Below, piece after piece: positions 9,273-18,385 of a stretch of 64,000 bases of DNA. The DNA is from Pacificibacter marinus. GTDB lineage: Bacteria; Pseudomonadota; Alphaproteobacteria; Rhodobacterales; Rhodobacteraceae. The notes beneath the pieces were generated by a model, which worked only from the letters and a program-made list of their open reading frames with translations, ran no database searches and was not told where the DNA came from. Made by a program: the position numbers and the translations under genes. Numbering within the stretch: the stretch's first letter is position 1; each line of letters starts with the position of its first letter. Location of the stretch: positions 62,001 to 126,000 of the forward strand of contig NZ_JAHKPK010000003.1 of the NCBI RefSeq assembly GCF_018860665.1, in the 5' to 3' direction.

Positions 9273-10415
9273 ATGGATTTCATCCCTTCCCACCACCCCC
9301 TCACCCCACCCCACACTGCGGAAGACCGCGCCATCTGGCTCCGCCTCTTGCGATCACGCCGTGTTGGCGTATCAACCTTTTATCGCCTCATGAATGATCA
9401 CGGCTCTGCCGCAGATGCGTTGACGGCTTTGCCCGAAATTGCGCGCGAAGCGGGTGTGAGCGGCTATCAAACCTGCCCCATGGCTGTCGTCGACAAAGAA
9501 CTCAAAGCGGGCCGCAAAGCAGGCGCGCGACTGATGGCGATTGGCGACACAGATTATCCTGCCGCCCTTGCTCTTATCCCTGATGCCCCGCCGCTGTTAT
9601 GGGTCAAAGGCGACCTTTCCTTGTTTGAACGCCCGATGATTGCCCTTGTGGGCGCTCGCAATGCCTCGTCTTTGGGGCTGCGTATGGCGCGGGCTTTGTC
9701 GCGTGATTTGGGGGACGAGGGCTTTGGCATCGTCTCTGGCATGGCGCGCGGCATTGACAGGGCTGTGCATGAGGCGGCCTTGGGAACAGGCACCATCGCG
9801 GTTTTGGGTGGTGGATTGGATGTGATCTATCCCGCGGAAAACAAAGATATTTACGCAAAAATCGCCGATACTGGCGTCATAGCGTCCGAACAACCTATGG
9901 GCATGAAACCCTTCGCGCGGCATTTCCCAATGCGCAATCGCATCGTTTCTGGCATGGCCTTGGCCACCGTCGTGATAGAAGCGGCTGCCAAATCCGGCTC
10001 ACTGTTGACCGCGGGCAATGCGATGGAACAGGGCCGCGAAGTCATGGCCGTGCCAGGCCACCCGTTTGATGGGCGCTCCTCAGGTTGCAACAACCTGTTG
10101 CGCGATGGCGCCAGTTTGGTCCGTGGGGCGCGTGATGCGATTGATGTACTGGCCAGTGCTTCGCCCTTGGCGATCACCGCGATGGACACGCCTGAGGACG
10201 CGCTTGTACCTATTGAACCGGAAAGGCGCGGCCTTGATGATCACACCGCCTTGCACAGTGAAATCCTGTCCCGTTTGGGCGGGGCTGCGGTGGCCGAAGA
10301 CCAGTTGATCCGCGACATCGGAGCGCGCGCCGAAGAGGTGAGTTCCCAGATCATGACGCTGGAACTCAACGGCCAAATCCTGCGCAAAGCCGGTGGTCTT
10401 TTGGCCCGGGCCTAA
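9273..10415 (+). CDS. dprA: DNA processing protein DprA (Smf)
   Basis: 380 residues. An N-terminal helical domain is followed by the Rossmann-fold DprA core with VGARNASSLGLRMARALSRDL, IVSGMARGIDRAVHEAAL and FARHFPMRNRIVSGMA, all diagnostic for the family. A C-terminal winged-helix-like region (about residues 310-380) is typical of longer DprA proteins. DprA binds incoming single-stranded DNA and loads RecA during natural transformation. No other competence genes are near. Start ATG at 9273 with upstream GGAGAGAG. Confidence 0.95.
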   Translation: MDFIPSHHPLTPPHTAEDRAIWLRLLRSRRVGVSTFYRLMNDHGSAADALTALPEIAREAGVSGYQTCPMAVVDKELKAGRKAGARLMAIGDTDYPAALALIPDAPPLLWVKGDLSLFERPMIALVGARNASSLGLRMARALSRDLGDEGFGIVSGMARGIDRAVHEAALGTGTIAVLGGGLDVIYPAENKDIYAKIADTGVIASEQPMGMKPFARHFPMRNRIVSGMALATVVIEAAAKSGSLLTAGNAMEQGREVMAVPGHPFDGRSSGCNNLLRDGASLVRGARDAIDVLASASPLAITAMDTPEDALVPIEPERRGLDDHTALHSEILSRLGGAAVAEDQLIRDIGARAEEVSSQIMTLELNGQILRKAGGLLARA

Positions 10416-10637
10416 TTGCATTCTGTGCGATATTTTAAACATTTGCATAACAATGCGGCACGTCTTTACAACATTTTAAACCTTTCCCCTATCGTCGGTT
10501 TACATGTTTTAAAGGTCAATTTCCGTGGATTTTGACCCGTTCGCGATTAACCTTGATGAATAAATCCTAAGCTTCGCGCACGATAGGGTCAGAAACGCGC
10601 CATCTAAGTTAAATTTATACATTATTCCCGAGCAGAG

Positions 10638-11534
10638 TTATCGCAAAGCTTTTGACACCTGAAGAATGAAATCACTTAAAGCCGCGATACGCGAGATCTC
10701 CGTCCGCCTCTTACGGGATATAATCCACAAATCATGATACCGTCGTTTCGGCAATTGAAAGATCGCCAGCTTCTGTTTTCCATGAAAGGCATCCACGCCG
10801 GATTTGGGCAATATTGTATACCCAAGTCCCTGCGCAACAGGCAGCGGGATTTGTCCGATCTGGTTGACGAATGTCCTGACCTTGAGGTGATCAGAGCCTT
10901 TGTAATCCCTTGGGAAGTTCAGCGAAAACAAGTCATCCGCATATGCATAGCCGTCAGGATGCGCAACAAACCCCAACCCGTTCAACTGCGGCAGGTCAAG
11001 ATCTCGCTCTGCATAGGGGGGCGGAACCACCAAACACAACTCTTCACGAGTCAATTCCTGCGCCTCAAGGCGCGGATGACTGATGGGTTCGGCGACGATC
11101 CCCAGATCAAATGCGCCATTCAAAACGGATTTCACAATGCTCATGTGCGGGGCGGCCGTAACATTGATCACCAGCTCTGGCGCCTGATGCAACCGATCAA
11201 GAATATGCGGATAGAGCCACATAGCAAAGCTGCCGGAACACCCAATGCTGATTTCACCTACGTTTGGATCATCAAAATTGATTACGTCTTTCAACTCGCG
11301 CTCTTGTTGACGTCGCGCAAGGCCGATGGCCAGAACGGCTTCACCAGCGGGGGTGAGTGTGAAGGATTTCCCGTCTTTTGAAATGAGTGGTTTGCCGACT
11401 TGGGTGGTCAGTTTGTGCAGGTGCTGCGACACACCAGGCTGGGTCATGCCCAACAGATCCGCCGTACGCGTGAAATGCCCCACATCACAGAGCGTCGTAA
11501 ACGTTTCTAACCATGTGGCGTTCAACATCATCAA
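10638..11534 (-). CDS. LysR family transcriptional regulator
   Basis: 298 residues. The N-terminal winged HTH (about residues 5-65: LETFTTLCDVGHFTRTADLL, GMTQPGVSQHLHKL) is followed by a LysR substrate-binding domain. It is divergent from the VOC-fold gene, and a T-N11-A dyad lies between them, so it probably controls that gene and itself in response to an unknown small molecule. No terminator is evident after it. The 222 bp between it and dprA hold no gene that I can support. Confidence 0.9.
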   Translation of the reverse strand: MMMLNATWLETFTTLCDVGHFTRTADLLGMTQPGVSQHLHKLTTQVGKPLISKDGKSFTLTPAGEAVLAIGLARRQQERELKDVINFDDPNVGEISIGCSGSFAMWLYPHILDRLHQAPELVINVTAAPHMSIVKSVLNGAFDLGIVAEPISHPRLEAQELTREELCLVVPPPYAERDLDLPQLNGLGFVAHPDGYAYADDLFSLNFPRDYKGSDHLKVRTFVNQIGQIPLPVAQGLGYTILPKSGVDAFHGKQKLAIFQLPKRRYHDLWIISRKRRTEISRIAALSDFILQVSKALR

Positions 11535-11552
11535 CTCAAAATATTATGAAAA

Positions 11553-11565
11553 TCATATAAAATGA
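11553..11565. promoter_or_regulatory. Candidate LysR operator (T-N11-A dyad)
   Basis: TCATATAAAATGA is a T-N11-A motif with the inverted repeat TCAT/ATGA. It is centred in the 92-bp AT-rich gap between the divergent LysR and VOC genes, the usual position for LysR regulators. Inferred from motif and position only. Confidence 0.5.
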
Positions 11566-11626
11566 TAATTTTTATTACGAATTAAGTCCATCTAAATCTC
11601 TTTCGACACCCTCGAAAGGAAACACT

Positions 11627-12124
11627 ATGCAACCTACTCCACGCTCATTTTCTCATATTGGCTTGTCTGTCCCAGATTTGGACAAGGCGATTGAATTCTA
11701 CGGCAACGTCCTTGGCTTTTATGTCATCATGGACCCTACGATCATTGTCGAAGACGACAGTGACATCGGCCAGATGTGTTCAGACGTTTTTGGCACAGGC
11801 TGGGGCCGCATGCGCATCGCGCATTTGGCGACAGCAGATCGCATCGGGTTTGAGCTGTTCGAATTTGAAGGACACGAAGCCCCCAAAGAGAACCTCAATT
11901 TCAGGCAACACGGTACGTTTCACTTTGCTATTCAAGACCCGAACCTTGAAGACCTCTTGGCAAAGATCGTCGCAGCAGGCGGCAAGCAGCGTATGCCTGT
12001 GCGCGAATATTTTCCGGACGAGAAACCCTATAGAATGGTTTATGTCGAAGACCCTTTTGGAATTGTCTTTGAACTCTACAGTCACAGTTATGAGTTGACA
12101 TACTCGAACGGTGCTTACTCTTGA
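11627..12124 (+). CDS. VOC superfamily (glyoxalase/dioxygenase fold) protein
   Basis: 165 residues. Two beta-alpha-beta-beta-beta repeats are visible. Metal-ligand candidates are His10 (SHIGLSVPDLDKAIEFYGNV), a histidine in HGTFHFAIQD and the glutamate in GIVFELYSHSYE. Related proteins include glyoxalase I, fosfomycin-modifying enzymes and ring-cleavage dioxygenases, and the sequence does not say which. Expression is probably controlled by the divergent LysR regulator. Start ATG at 11627 with upstream GAAAGGA. Confidence 0.85.
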   Translation: MQPTPRSFSHIGLSVPDLDKAIEFYGNVLGFYVIMDPTIIVEDDSDIGQMCSDVFGTGWGRMRIAHLATADRIGFELFEFEGHEAPKENLNFRQHGTFHFAIQDPNLEDLLAKIVAAGGKQRMPVREYFPDEKPYRMVYVEDPFGIVFELYSHSYELTYSNGAYS

Positions 12125-12131
12125 AACAAAA

Positions 12132-12167
12132 GCCGACATTCACCTCGCTCGTGAGTGTCGGCACATT
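12132..12167 (+). terminator. Hairpin terminator after the VOC gene
   Basis: A 12-bp stem (GCCGACATTCAC at 12132-12143 with GTGAGTGTCGGC at 12151-12162, one G-T pair) begins seven bases after the stop. The following T run is short (ATTT). Confidence 0.6.
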
Positions 12168-12239
12168 TGGATTAACTCTGACCTTTGTGGCATTGAATTT
12201 CAATCGCGGCTCAACACGCAGAACCCCTTCCAAATCCTC

Positions 12240-12725
12240 TCATCGATAGCAAAAATCAGACATAACGATAATATAGTCAGCGCATATATCTGGTGCTGAT
12301 ATCCACAGGTCTGTGGCCCCAATCGAAAAATGTTGCGCGACCCATGTGTCACCGGATTTGACCAAAAGCGCCATGATGGACAGACCATCCATATCCTCAA
12401 GATAGCCATCACCATCAACACGCCAGTCACCGCGCAAAACAGCGGGAACGGTGGTGACATCGATGGGTCCGCCACCGGGGCGCTTGGGTGACAGGAAGGC
12501 CAGAGCGCGGTCGCCTGACAAGCGCAGGGTGTCCACCACGAATTGCACAGGCGCCCCCAGCTGCCATTCTGCATGAGGGCGAATGGCATCCATCAGGTCT
12601 TGACGGACTTTTGATCCACGGGTGGGTTCGGACCAGTCTTGGGCCAGGGCTGGCAAAGGGGTGGTCAGACAGGCGATTAGGGGCAAAACAAACGCAAAAG
12701 CGAACCGTGTGAAAAGCATTATCAT
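12240..12725 (-). CDS. Exported hypothetical protein
   Basis: 161 residues. The first 28 residues form a signal peptide (hydrophobic core FAFAFVLPLIACL, cleavage after PALA|QD), so the mature protein is probably periplasmic. The mature part begins SEPTRGSKVRQDLMDAIRPH and contains GAPVQFVVDTLRLSGDRALAF, which resembles small secreted domains of unknown function with a mixed alpha-beta fold. There are two cysteines near the C-terminus (about residues 148 and 159). It stands alone between convergent VOC and divergent topA, with no operon context. I do not assign a function. Confidence 0.75.
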   Translation of the reverse strand: MIMLFTRFAFAFVLPLIACLTTPLPALAQDWSEPTRGSKVRQDLMDAIRPHAEWQLGAPVQFVVDTLRLSGDRALAFLSPKRPGGGPIDVTTVPAVLRGDWRVDGDGYLEDMDGLSIMALLVKSGDTWVAQHFSIGATDLWISAPDICADYIIVMSDFCYR

Positions 12726-12882
12726 TTCTGTCCTGTTGTAAAATCACGCCAAAAATAGGGCGCTAGTTGATTGTGCCGCAAAGATATTAACATCTTCTCA
12801 CGATCTTTCATTGACAATCCGCAGTTGCGCAAACCATCTTGCCCCGCCATAAGGCCACCGTAGTCGTATCAAAGGATCTATC

Positions 12883-15513
12883 ATGCCAGTTGTCGTCGTC
12901 GAATCCCCTGCCAAGGCCAAAACGATCAATAAATACCTTGGAAGTGACTACACAGTTTTGGCGTCCTACGGCCACGTGCGCGACCTGCCGGCCAAGAACG
13001 GATCGGTCGATCCGGACAACGATTTCGAAATGATCTGGGACATCGGCGCACAAAGCCGCCCGCATGTGAAAGCCATCGCCGACGCTTTGAAACACGACGA
13101 CGTATTGATCCTCGCGACCGACCCCGACCGCGAAGGCGAAGCGATCTCATGGCACTTACAACAAGCGCTGACCAAACGCCGCGCGATCAAAAAATCCACC
13201 CAAGTGTCGCGCGTCGTGTTCAACGCGATCACCAAAACGGCCGTCACTGAGGCGATGAAAAACCCGCGCCAAGTCGATGTGCCGCTGGTCGATGCCTATC
13301 TGGCCCGCCGCGCTTTGGACTATCTGGTGGGGTTTAATCTGTCGCCCGTGCTGTGGCGCAAATTGCCCGGCGCGCGCTCTGCCGGTCGTGTGCAATCGGT
13401 GTGCCTGCGGTTGATCGTGGAACGTGAAGACGAGATCGAGGCCTTTAATCCGCAAGAATACTGGACCGTCAAAGCGATGCTGGAAACCCCACGCGGGCAG
13501 CAGTTTGAAGCGCGCTTGACGCAGCTGTCAGGCAAAAAGCTTGATAAATTCGACTTGGGCGATCGCTTGTCGGCTGAGATGGCGGTGCAAGCCGTGTCAT
13601 CGCGCGATCTGAAAATCGCATCGGTTGAGGCCAAACCGGGCACACGCAACCCATCTGCGCCCTTTATGACATCGACCCTGCAACAAGAGGCCAGCCGCAA
13701 ATTCGGCATGGGCGCGCGTCAAACGATGAACGCGGCGCAACGCCTGTATGAAGCGGGTCTGATCACCTATATGCGAACCGATGGCATCGATATGGCGCCC
13801 GAGGCCATCGTTGAGGCACGCGCGGCGATCAAAGCGCGCTACGGCGATAAATATGTGCCAGCCTCGCCACGTGTGTACAAAAACAAAGCCAAAAACGCGC
13901 AAGAAGCACACGAATGTATCCGCCCGACCGAACTGGCCAAAGGCCCAAAAGAGGCCGCGCTGTCGGACGGCGACCAAGCCAAACTTTACGATCTGATCTG
14001 GAAACGCACCATTGCATCGCAAATGGAAGCAGCCCGACTGGAACGCACCACGGTCGACATCGCCTCGGCTGACCAAGAGGTCGTCTTGCGCGCCACGGGT
14101 CAAGTTGTGGCCTTTGACGGTTTTATGGCGGCCTACACCGAGGGCAAAGATGACGCGGAGGGCGAAGAAGACAGCGCGCGCCTGCCCCAGATCATGAAAG
14201 ATGAACCCGCGAAAAAAGTCGCGGGCGCTTTGAAATCTGACGCAGAAGGCAAAGAGGCCGCTTTGGGGGGCAACGATTCGGTGCTTGGTATGCAGCACCA
14301 CACCAACCCACCGCCACGCTACACCGAGGCCACGCTTGTCAAACGCATGGAAGAGCTCGGCATCGGCCGCCCGTCCACCTATGCCTCTGTCTTAACAACG
14401 ATTGTTGAACGCGAATATGTGCGCAAAGATCAAAACCGCCTGTTCCCAGAGGACAAAGGCAAGATCGTGACGATCTTTTTGATGAACTTCTTTCGCAAAT
14501 ATGTCGGTTATGAATTCACCGCCGATCTGGAAGGCGAACTTGATTCCGTTTCTGCGGGCGAGATGAATTATAAAGACGTTCTGAACCGATTCTGGCGTGA
14601 TTTCTCTGCCGCGATTTCGGAAACGTCAGATTTGCGCATCTCGGAAGTGCTCGACAAATTGGACGAAGCGCTGACGCCAACGCTCTACCCGCCCCGCGAA
14701 GATGGAACAGATCCACGCGCTTGCCCCAAATGTGGCGCTGGCAGCCTGCACCTGAAAACATCGCGTTCTGGTGGCTTTGTTGGCTGTTCCAATTACCCAG
14801 AATGTCGCTACACACGTCCGATTTCAGGCGAAGGCGCTGAGAGCTATGAAAAGGTTCTGGGCGAAGACAACGGCGATGAAATTTCTCTGCGCTCGGGTCG
14901 GTTCGGCCCTTACGTGCAGCGCGGCGAAGCCACGCCTGAAAACAAAAAACCACCGCGTACGTCTTTGCCCAAAGGCTGGGCGCCGGAAAGTATTGATCTG
15001 GAAAAAGCGCTTTTGCTGCTGAATCTGCCACGCGAGATTGGCCCGCACCCTGATGGAGGCGTGATTGCTGCCAATTTGGGTCGTTTTGGTCCCTATTTGG
15101 TCCACCAATTGCCAGACGAGGAAAAGCCCGTCTACGCCAATCTCAAAGAGACCAGCGAAGTGTTCGAGATCGGTATGAATTTGGCGATGGAAATGATCAC
15201 GCACAAACGCGAAAACCCCGGTCGCGGACGCACCGTGGCCAAGGCGCTGAAAGAATTGGGCGATCACCCCGATGGCGGTCCGATCAAAGTGATGGACGGC
15301 AAATTCGGGCCTTATGTGAAGTGGGAAAAAGTCAATGTGACCCTGCCCAAAGAGATCAAGCCCGAGGACATCACCGTCGCGCAAGCGTTGGAATTGATTG
15401 AAACGAAAAAACCGGCCAAGAAAAAAGCCCCCGCGAAAAAGAAAGCTGCGCCGAAAAAGGCTGCGGCCAAGAAAGCGCCAGCCAAAAAGCCTGCGGCGCA
15501 AAAAGACAGCTAA
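12883..15513 (+). CDS. topA: DNA topoisomerase I
   Basis: 876 residues. It relaxes negatively supercoiled DNA. The Toprim domain is N-terminal (VVVESPAKAKTINKYLG; acidic DPDREGEA near residue 80), and the catalytic tyrosine is Tyr296 in GLITYMRTDG. One four-cysteine zinc module follows (CPKCGAG..GCSNYPEC). After it come three repeats of the type FGPYV, seen in alphaproteobacterial TopA. The last about 40 residues are a Lys/Ala/Pro-rich tail that probably binds DNA non-specifically. It is monocistronic and followed by a hairpin. Confidence 0.97.
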   Translation: MPVVVVESPAKAKTINKYLGSDYTVLASYGHVRDLPAKNGSVDPDNDFEMIWDIGAQSRPHVKAIADALKHDDVLILATDPDREGEAISWHLQQALTKRRAIKKSTQVSRVVFNAITKTAVTEAMKNPRQVDVPLVDAYLARRALDYLVGFNLSPVLWRKLPGARSAGRVQSVCLRLIVEREDEIEAFNPQEYWTVKAMLETPRGQQFEARLTQLSGKKLDKFDLGDRLSAEMAVQAVSSRDLKIASVEAKPGTRNPSAPFMTSTLQQEASRKFGMGARQTMNAAQRLYEAGLITYMRTDGIDMAPEAIVEARAAIKARYGDKYVPASPRVYKNKAKNAQEAHECIRPTELAKGPKEAALSDGDQAKLYDLIWKRTIASQMEAARLERTTVDIASADQEVVLRATGQVVAFDGFMAAYTEGKDDAEGEEDSARLPQIMKDEPAKKVAGALKSDAEGKEAALGGNDSVLGMQHHTNPPPRYTEATLVKRMEELGIGRPSTYASVLTTIVEREYVRKDQNRLFPEDKGKIVTIFLMNFFRKYVGYEFTADLEGELDSVSAGEMNYKDVLNRFWRDFSAAISETSDLRISEVLDKLDEALTPTLYPPREDGTDPRACPKCGAGSLHLKTSRSGGFVGCSNYPECRYTRPISGEGAESYEKVLGEDNGDEISLRSGRFGPYVQRGEATPENKKPPRTSLPKGWAPESIDLEKALLLLNLPREIGPHPDGGVIAANLGRFGPYLVHQLPDEEKPVYANLKETSEVFEIGMNLAMEMITHKRENPGRGRTVAKALKELGDHPDGGPIKVMDGKFGPYVKWEKVNVTLPKEIKPEDITVAQALELIETKKPAKKKAPAKKKAAPKKAAAKKAPAKKPAAQKDS

Positions 15514-15543
15514 ACCCACAGGCTGACACAGCTTTGATCCACA

Positions 15544-15573
15544 CGGGCGCGACATAAAGTTGCGCCCGATTTG
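15544..15573 (+). terminator. Hairpin terminator after topA
   Basis: A 10-bp stem CGGGCGCGAC / GTTGCGCCCG (one G-T pair), loop ATAAA, followed by ATTTGCTTT. It starts 31 bp after the stop codon. Confidence 0.7.
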
Positions 15574-15698
15574 CTTTGATGTGCGATATATTGCGCATAG
15601 CGCCCATCAGAAATTGTTACTGCAGTGCAGCAATCCATTGACACTTGCCCGTCAATTGCGTCCAATTGCGCAAATTTGACTGTTAGGGAGAGAGCGTC

Positions 15699-16397
15699 AT
15701 GAAAAAAGTTTACGGATCCGCAGCTGAGGCCTTGGACGGCATTTTGCATGACGGCATGTTGATTGCCGCAGGCGGTTTTGGCCTGTGTGGCATCCCTGAG
15801 CTTTTGATCGAGGCTTTGGTCGAAAGCGGCGTCAAGGATTTGACCGTGGCCTCAAACAACGCAGGCGTTGACGATTTTGGCTTGGGCAAACTATTGGCCA
15901 CTCGCCAGATCAAGAAAATGATGTCGTCCTACGTGGGTGAAAACGCCGAATTCATGCGTCAATATTTGAGCGGTGAATTGGAATTGGAATTCAATCCCCA
16001 AGGCACCTTGGCTGAACGCATGCGCGCAGGCGGCGCGGGCATTCCGGGATTTTACACCAAAACAGGTGTCGGCACGGTGATCGCTGAGGGCAAAGACGTA
16101 AAATCATGGAATGGCCAAGATTATATTTTGGAAGAGGGTATTTTTGCTGATATCTCCATCGTGAAAGCGTGGAAAGCCGATGCCACAGGCAATGCGATTT
16201 TCCGCAAGACAGCGCGTAATTTCAACCCGCCAGCGGCGATGTGCGGCAAAATCTGCATCATGGAAGTCGAAGAGATTGTGCCTGTCGGCTCGCTTGATCC
16301 AGATGCGATTCACCTGCCCGGCGTCTATGTGCACCGCATCATTCAAGGCCAACACGAGAAACGCATCGAGCAGCGCACAACGCGCCCAGCCGCCTAA
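15699..16397 (+). CDS. scoA: 3-oxoacid CoA-transferase subunit A
   Basis: 232 residues, full length for the alpha subunit of succinyl-CoA:3-oxoacid CoA-transferases. These enzymes move CoA from succinyl-CoA to acetoacetate or a similar acid in ketone-body and butanoate metabolism. Family features are [27 protein letters not shown] (oxyanion and glycine-loop region) and the C-terminal [18 protein letters not shown]. Its beta-subunit gene normally follows directly, but here it is 2 kb downstream, behind two SGNH-like genes. Start ATG at 15699 with upstream AGGGAGAG. Confidence 0.95.
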   Translation: MKKVYGSAAEALDGILHDGMLIAAGGFGLCGIPELLIEALVESGVKDLTVASNNAGVDDFGLGKLLATRQIKKMMSSYVGENAEFMRQYLSGELELEFNPQGTLAERMRAGGAGIPGFYTKTGVGTVIAEGKDVKSWNGQDYILEEGIFADISIVKAWKADATGNAIFRKTARNFNPPAAMCGKICIMEVEEIVPVGSLDPDAIHLPGVYVHRIIQGQHEKRIEQRTTRPAA

Positions 16398-16420
16398 ACG
16401 GCACGGCAGGCCCGCGCGTG

Positions 16421-17527
16421 ATGTCCCCCTATGATACATTGCCGCCCCGCGCTTTTTGGCGCAGCGGCGTCGTGGCTGAGGTGCCTGAGTCGGCTGAACC
16501 GATTCAGGTGGCTGAGCCGCTGCAGGCAATTCAGGGGCTTTACCTGCCGAAATTTGCCATCACCAAAGATACGACAATCATGACTGCGGGCAGTTGCTTT
16601 GCACAGCATGTGCATCGCAATCTGTATGAGCGCGATTGGGCCGTGTTGGATTTTGAAAGCCCACAGCACAATTTTCGCCGCGATGTTATGACCCGCTTTG
16701 GCTATGGCATGTATTCGGCACGCTACGGCAATATTTATTCCGCGCGTCAAATGGTTCAGCTACTACACGAGGCTTACGGGTTTGAGACGCCCCACGCCCC
16801 TGTCTGGCAACGTCCCGACGGCAAATATGTCGATGCGCAGCGTCCTGCGATTGAGCCTGACGGCTATGACACCCCCGAATTGGTCAGGGACGCGCGCGCC
16901 CACCATCTGCGCATTTTGCGCAAGACTTTTGAATCGGCTGAGCTGTTGATTTTCACTCTTGGGCTGACCGAAACATGGTGTCACACGGCCACGGGCACGG
17001 TGTATCCGACGGCCCCCGGAGTGATTGCCACGCCGACAGAGCCGCAAGAGATCAGCTATCGCAACGACGGGCACCGCGCCATCATGGCGGATTTGCGCGC
17101 TTTGAACGATTTTGGCAAAAGCCGGAATCCGAATTTTAAACTGTTGCTCACTGTCTCCCCCGTGCCTTTGACAGCGACGGCATCGGGCGCACATGTCTTG
17201 CCCGCCACGACCTATTCCAAATCGGTTTTGCGGGCGGCTGCAGGCGAATTTGTTCGTGCGCATGATACTGTCGATTACTTTCCATCCTTTGAGATCATCA
17301 CCAATGCGGCCACGCGAGGGCGCTTTTTCGAGGCCAACCAGCGCAGCGTGACCAGCCGCGGTGTCAAAGCTGCAATGGACATGTTTTTCCAAGCCCATGG
17401 CGAAGAGGTCGACACCCATCAGCCCCGTATTTCGGCCAGTCTCACCGGCGGCATGGCAGACGAAGGCGATAACGCAGTGCAATGCGAAGAGGTACTCTTG
17501 GACGCCATGAACAGGAGCCTGACATGA
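16421..17527 (+). CDS. GSCFA domain protein (SGNH hydrolase-like)
   Basis: 368 residues. The family-naming motif is present as MTAGSCFAQHVHRN near residue 50, followed by VLDFESPQHNFRRD, FTLGLTETWCH and LLTVSPVPLTATA, the expected blocks of GSCFA proteins. The family is of unknown function and resembles SGNH-type esterases and acetyltransferases, with the cysteine or serine of block I as a possible nucleophile. I chose ATG at 16421; GTG at 16418 is possible. It lies 23 bp after scoA and overlaps the next gene by ATGA, so it is probably co-transcribed with scoA. Confidence 0.88.
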   Translation: MSPYDTLPPRAFWRSGVVAEVPESAEPIQVAEPLQAIQGLYLPKFAITKDTTIMTAGSCFAQHVHRNLYERDWAVLDFESPQHNFRRDVMTRFGYGMYSARYGNIYSARQMVQLLHEAYGFETPHAPVWQRPDGKYVDAQRPAIEPDGYDTPELVRDARAHHLRILRKTFESAELLIFTLGLTETWCHTATGTVYPTAPGVIATPTEPQEISYRNDGHRAIMADLRALNDFGKSRNPNFKLLLTVSPVPLTATASGAHVLPATTYSKSVLRAAAGEFVRAHDTVDYFPSFEIITNAATRGRFFEANQRSVTSRGVKAAMDMFFQAHGEEVDTHQPRISASLTGGMADEGDNAVQCEEVLLDAMNRSLT

Positions 17528-18318
17528 AGGTCTTAGTTCTGGGCACATCTCATTCGGCCAGCCTGCGCATGAGTGCCGATTGGATCAAGCGCGCCTATCC
17601 CAGCCTTGAGGTCGATTATTTTTCCCTTCCGGGGATCGTGCATTCCAGATCACTGATGATCGGCAGCACCTTTGGCCCGACGCCCAGCGATGCTTACGGC
17701 TGTAAAATGAGCCAGCAGTGGAACGGCAGCTTGATCGTCGATTTGGCGCCTTACGCGCAGATTTTTCATGTGGGTGAACGCTTTGCCATGGGCGCGGTCA
17801 CCCGTTTGATGGCCGATTACGACATCTTGGAACATGAAGAACGCAGCCTGCGCCCTGTGATGTCATTGAGTGCTGCGCGGGCCTTGATCGGCTCTGCGGT
17901 TTATGATTTCGTTGAGGCGCGCCACGATGTGTTTGGCGACGACAGACGCATCACCTTTATGCCTGCGCCCTATCCTTTGGCGCGCAGCGCGAAACGCGGG
18001 CCGGGGTTCGAGAACACGATGTCGCGGCTGAACAAACGTCACACAGCAGCCGATTGGTCGCAGATCTATGAGCACGCCATGGGGACCAGTTTGGCCGATT
18101 TTGGCTATCGGTTTATCGCGCAACCGATGCACACGCGTCAGGGTATTTTCGCAACCCAAGACATTTTTGCGCGCCCCAAGTCGTCGGTCGCAGATGTCGG
18201 CGACAAGGTCGACAACAGACATACCAATGCCAACTACGGGCAAGAGATTTTCGCAGCTTATGCACAAAGCCAATTGGGCCTCGCCCCGTTGGAAATGGCA
18301 TCAGCACCACAGTCATAA
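17524..18318 (+). CDS. SGNH-like protein paired with the GSCFA protein
   Basis: 264 residues from the ATG overlapping the upstream stop (ATGA). The N-terminus MKVLVLGTSHSASLRM resembles SGNH block I with GTSHS in the GDS position. MPAPYPLARS may correspond to block III, and the C-terminal VDNRHTNANYGQ contains a DxxH motif like the catalytic Asp-His of SGNH enzymes. No signal peptide is seen. A carbohydrate or ester substrate is a guess. It ends 67 bp before scoB. Confidence 0.75.
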   Translation: MKVLVLGTSHSASLRMSADWIKRAYPSLEVDYFSLPGIVHSRSLMIGSTFGPTPSDAYGCKMSQQWNGSLIVDLAPYAQIFHVGERFAMGAVTRLMADYDILEHEERSLRPVMSLSAARALIGSAVYDFVEARHDVFGDDRRITFMPAPYPLARSAKRGPGFENTMSRLNKRHTAADWSQIYEHAMGTSLADFGYRFIAQPMHTRQGIFATQDIFARPKSSVADVGDKVDNRHTNANYGQEIFAAYAQSQLGLAPLEMASAPQS

Positions 18319-18385
18319 TCGCCAGCGCGCGCAAGCCGCTAGCAAAGGTCACACCGCAGCATTGCGGACATAGGGAGAGCACATC

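Noticed and set aside
10416-10637. Possible small RNA or gene between dprA and the LysR gene
   Set aside because: AT-rich sequence with no hairpin or open frame that I can support.
14824-15555. Long reverse-strand open frame across the end of topA (also 13597-14301)
   Set aside because: It lies opposite a well-supported topA, has no ribosome site, and its Arg/Phe/Gly-rich composition is typical of the antisense frame of a GC-biased gene.
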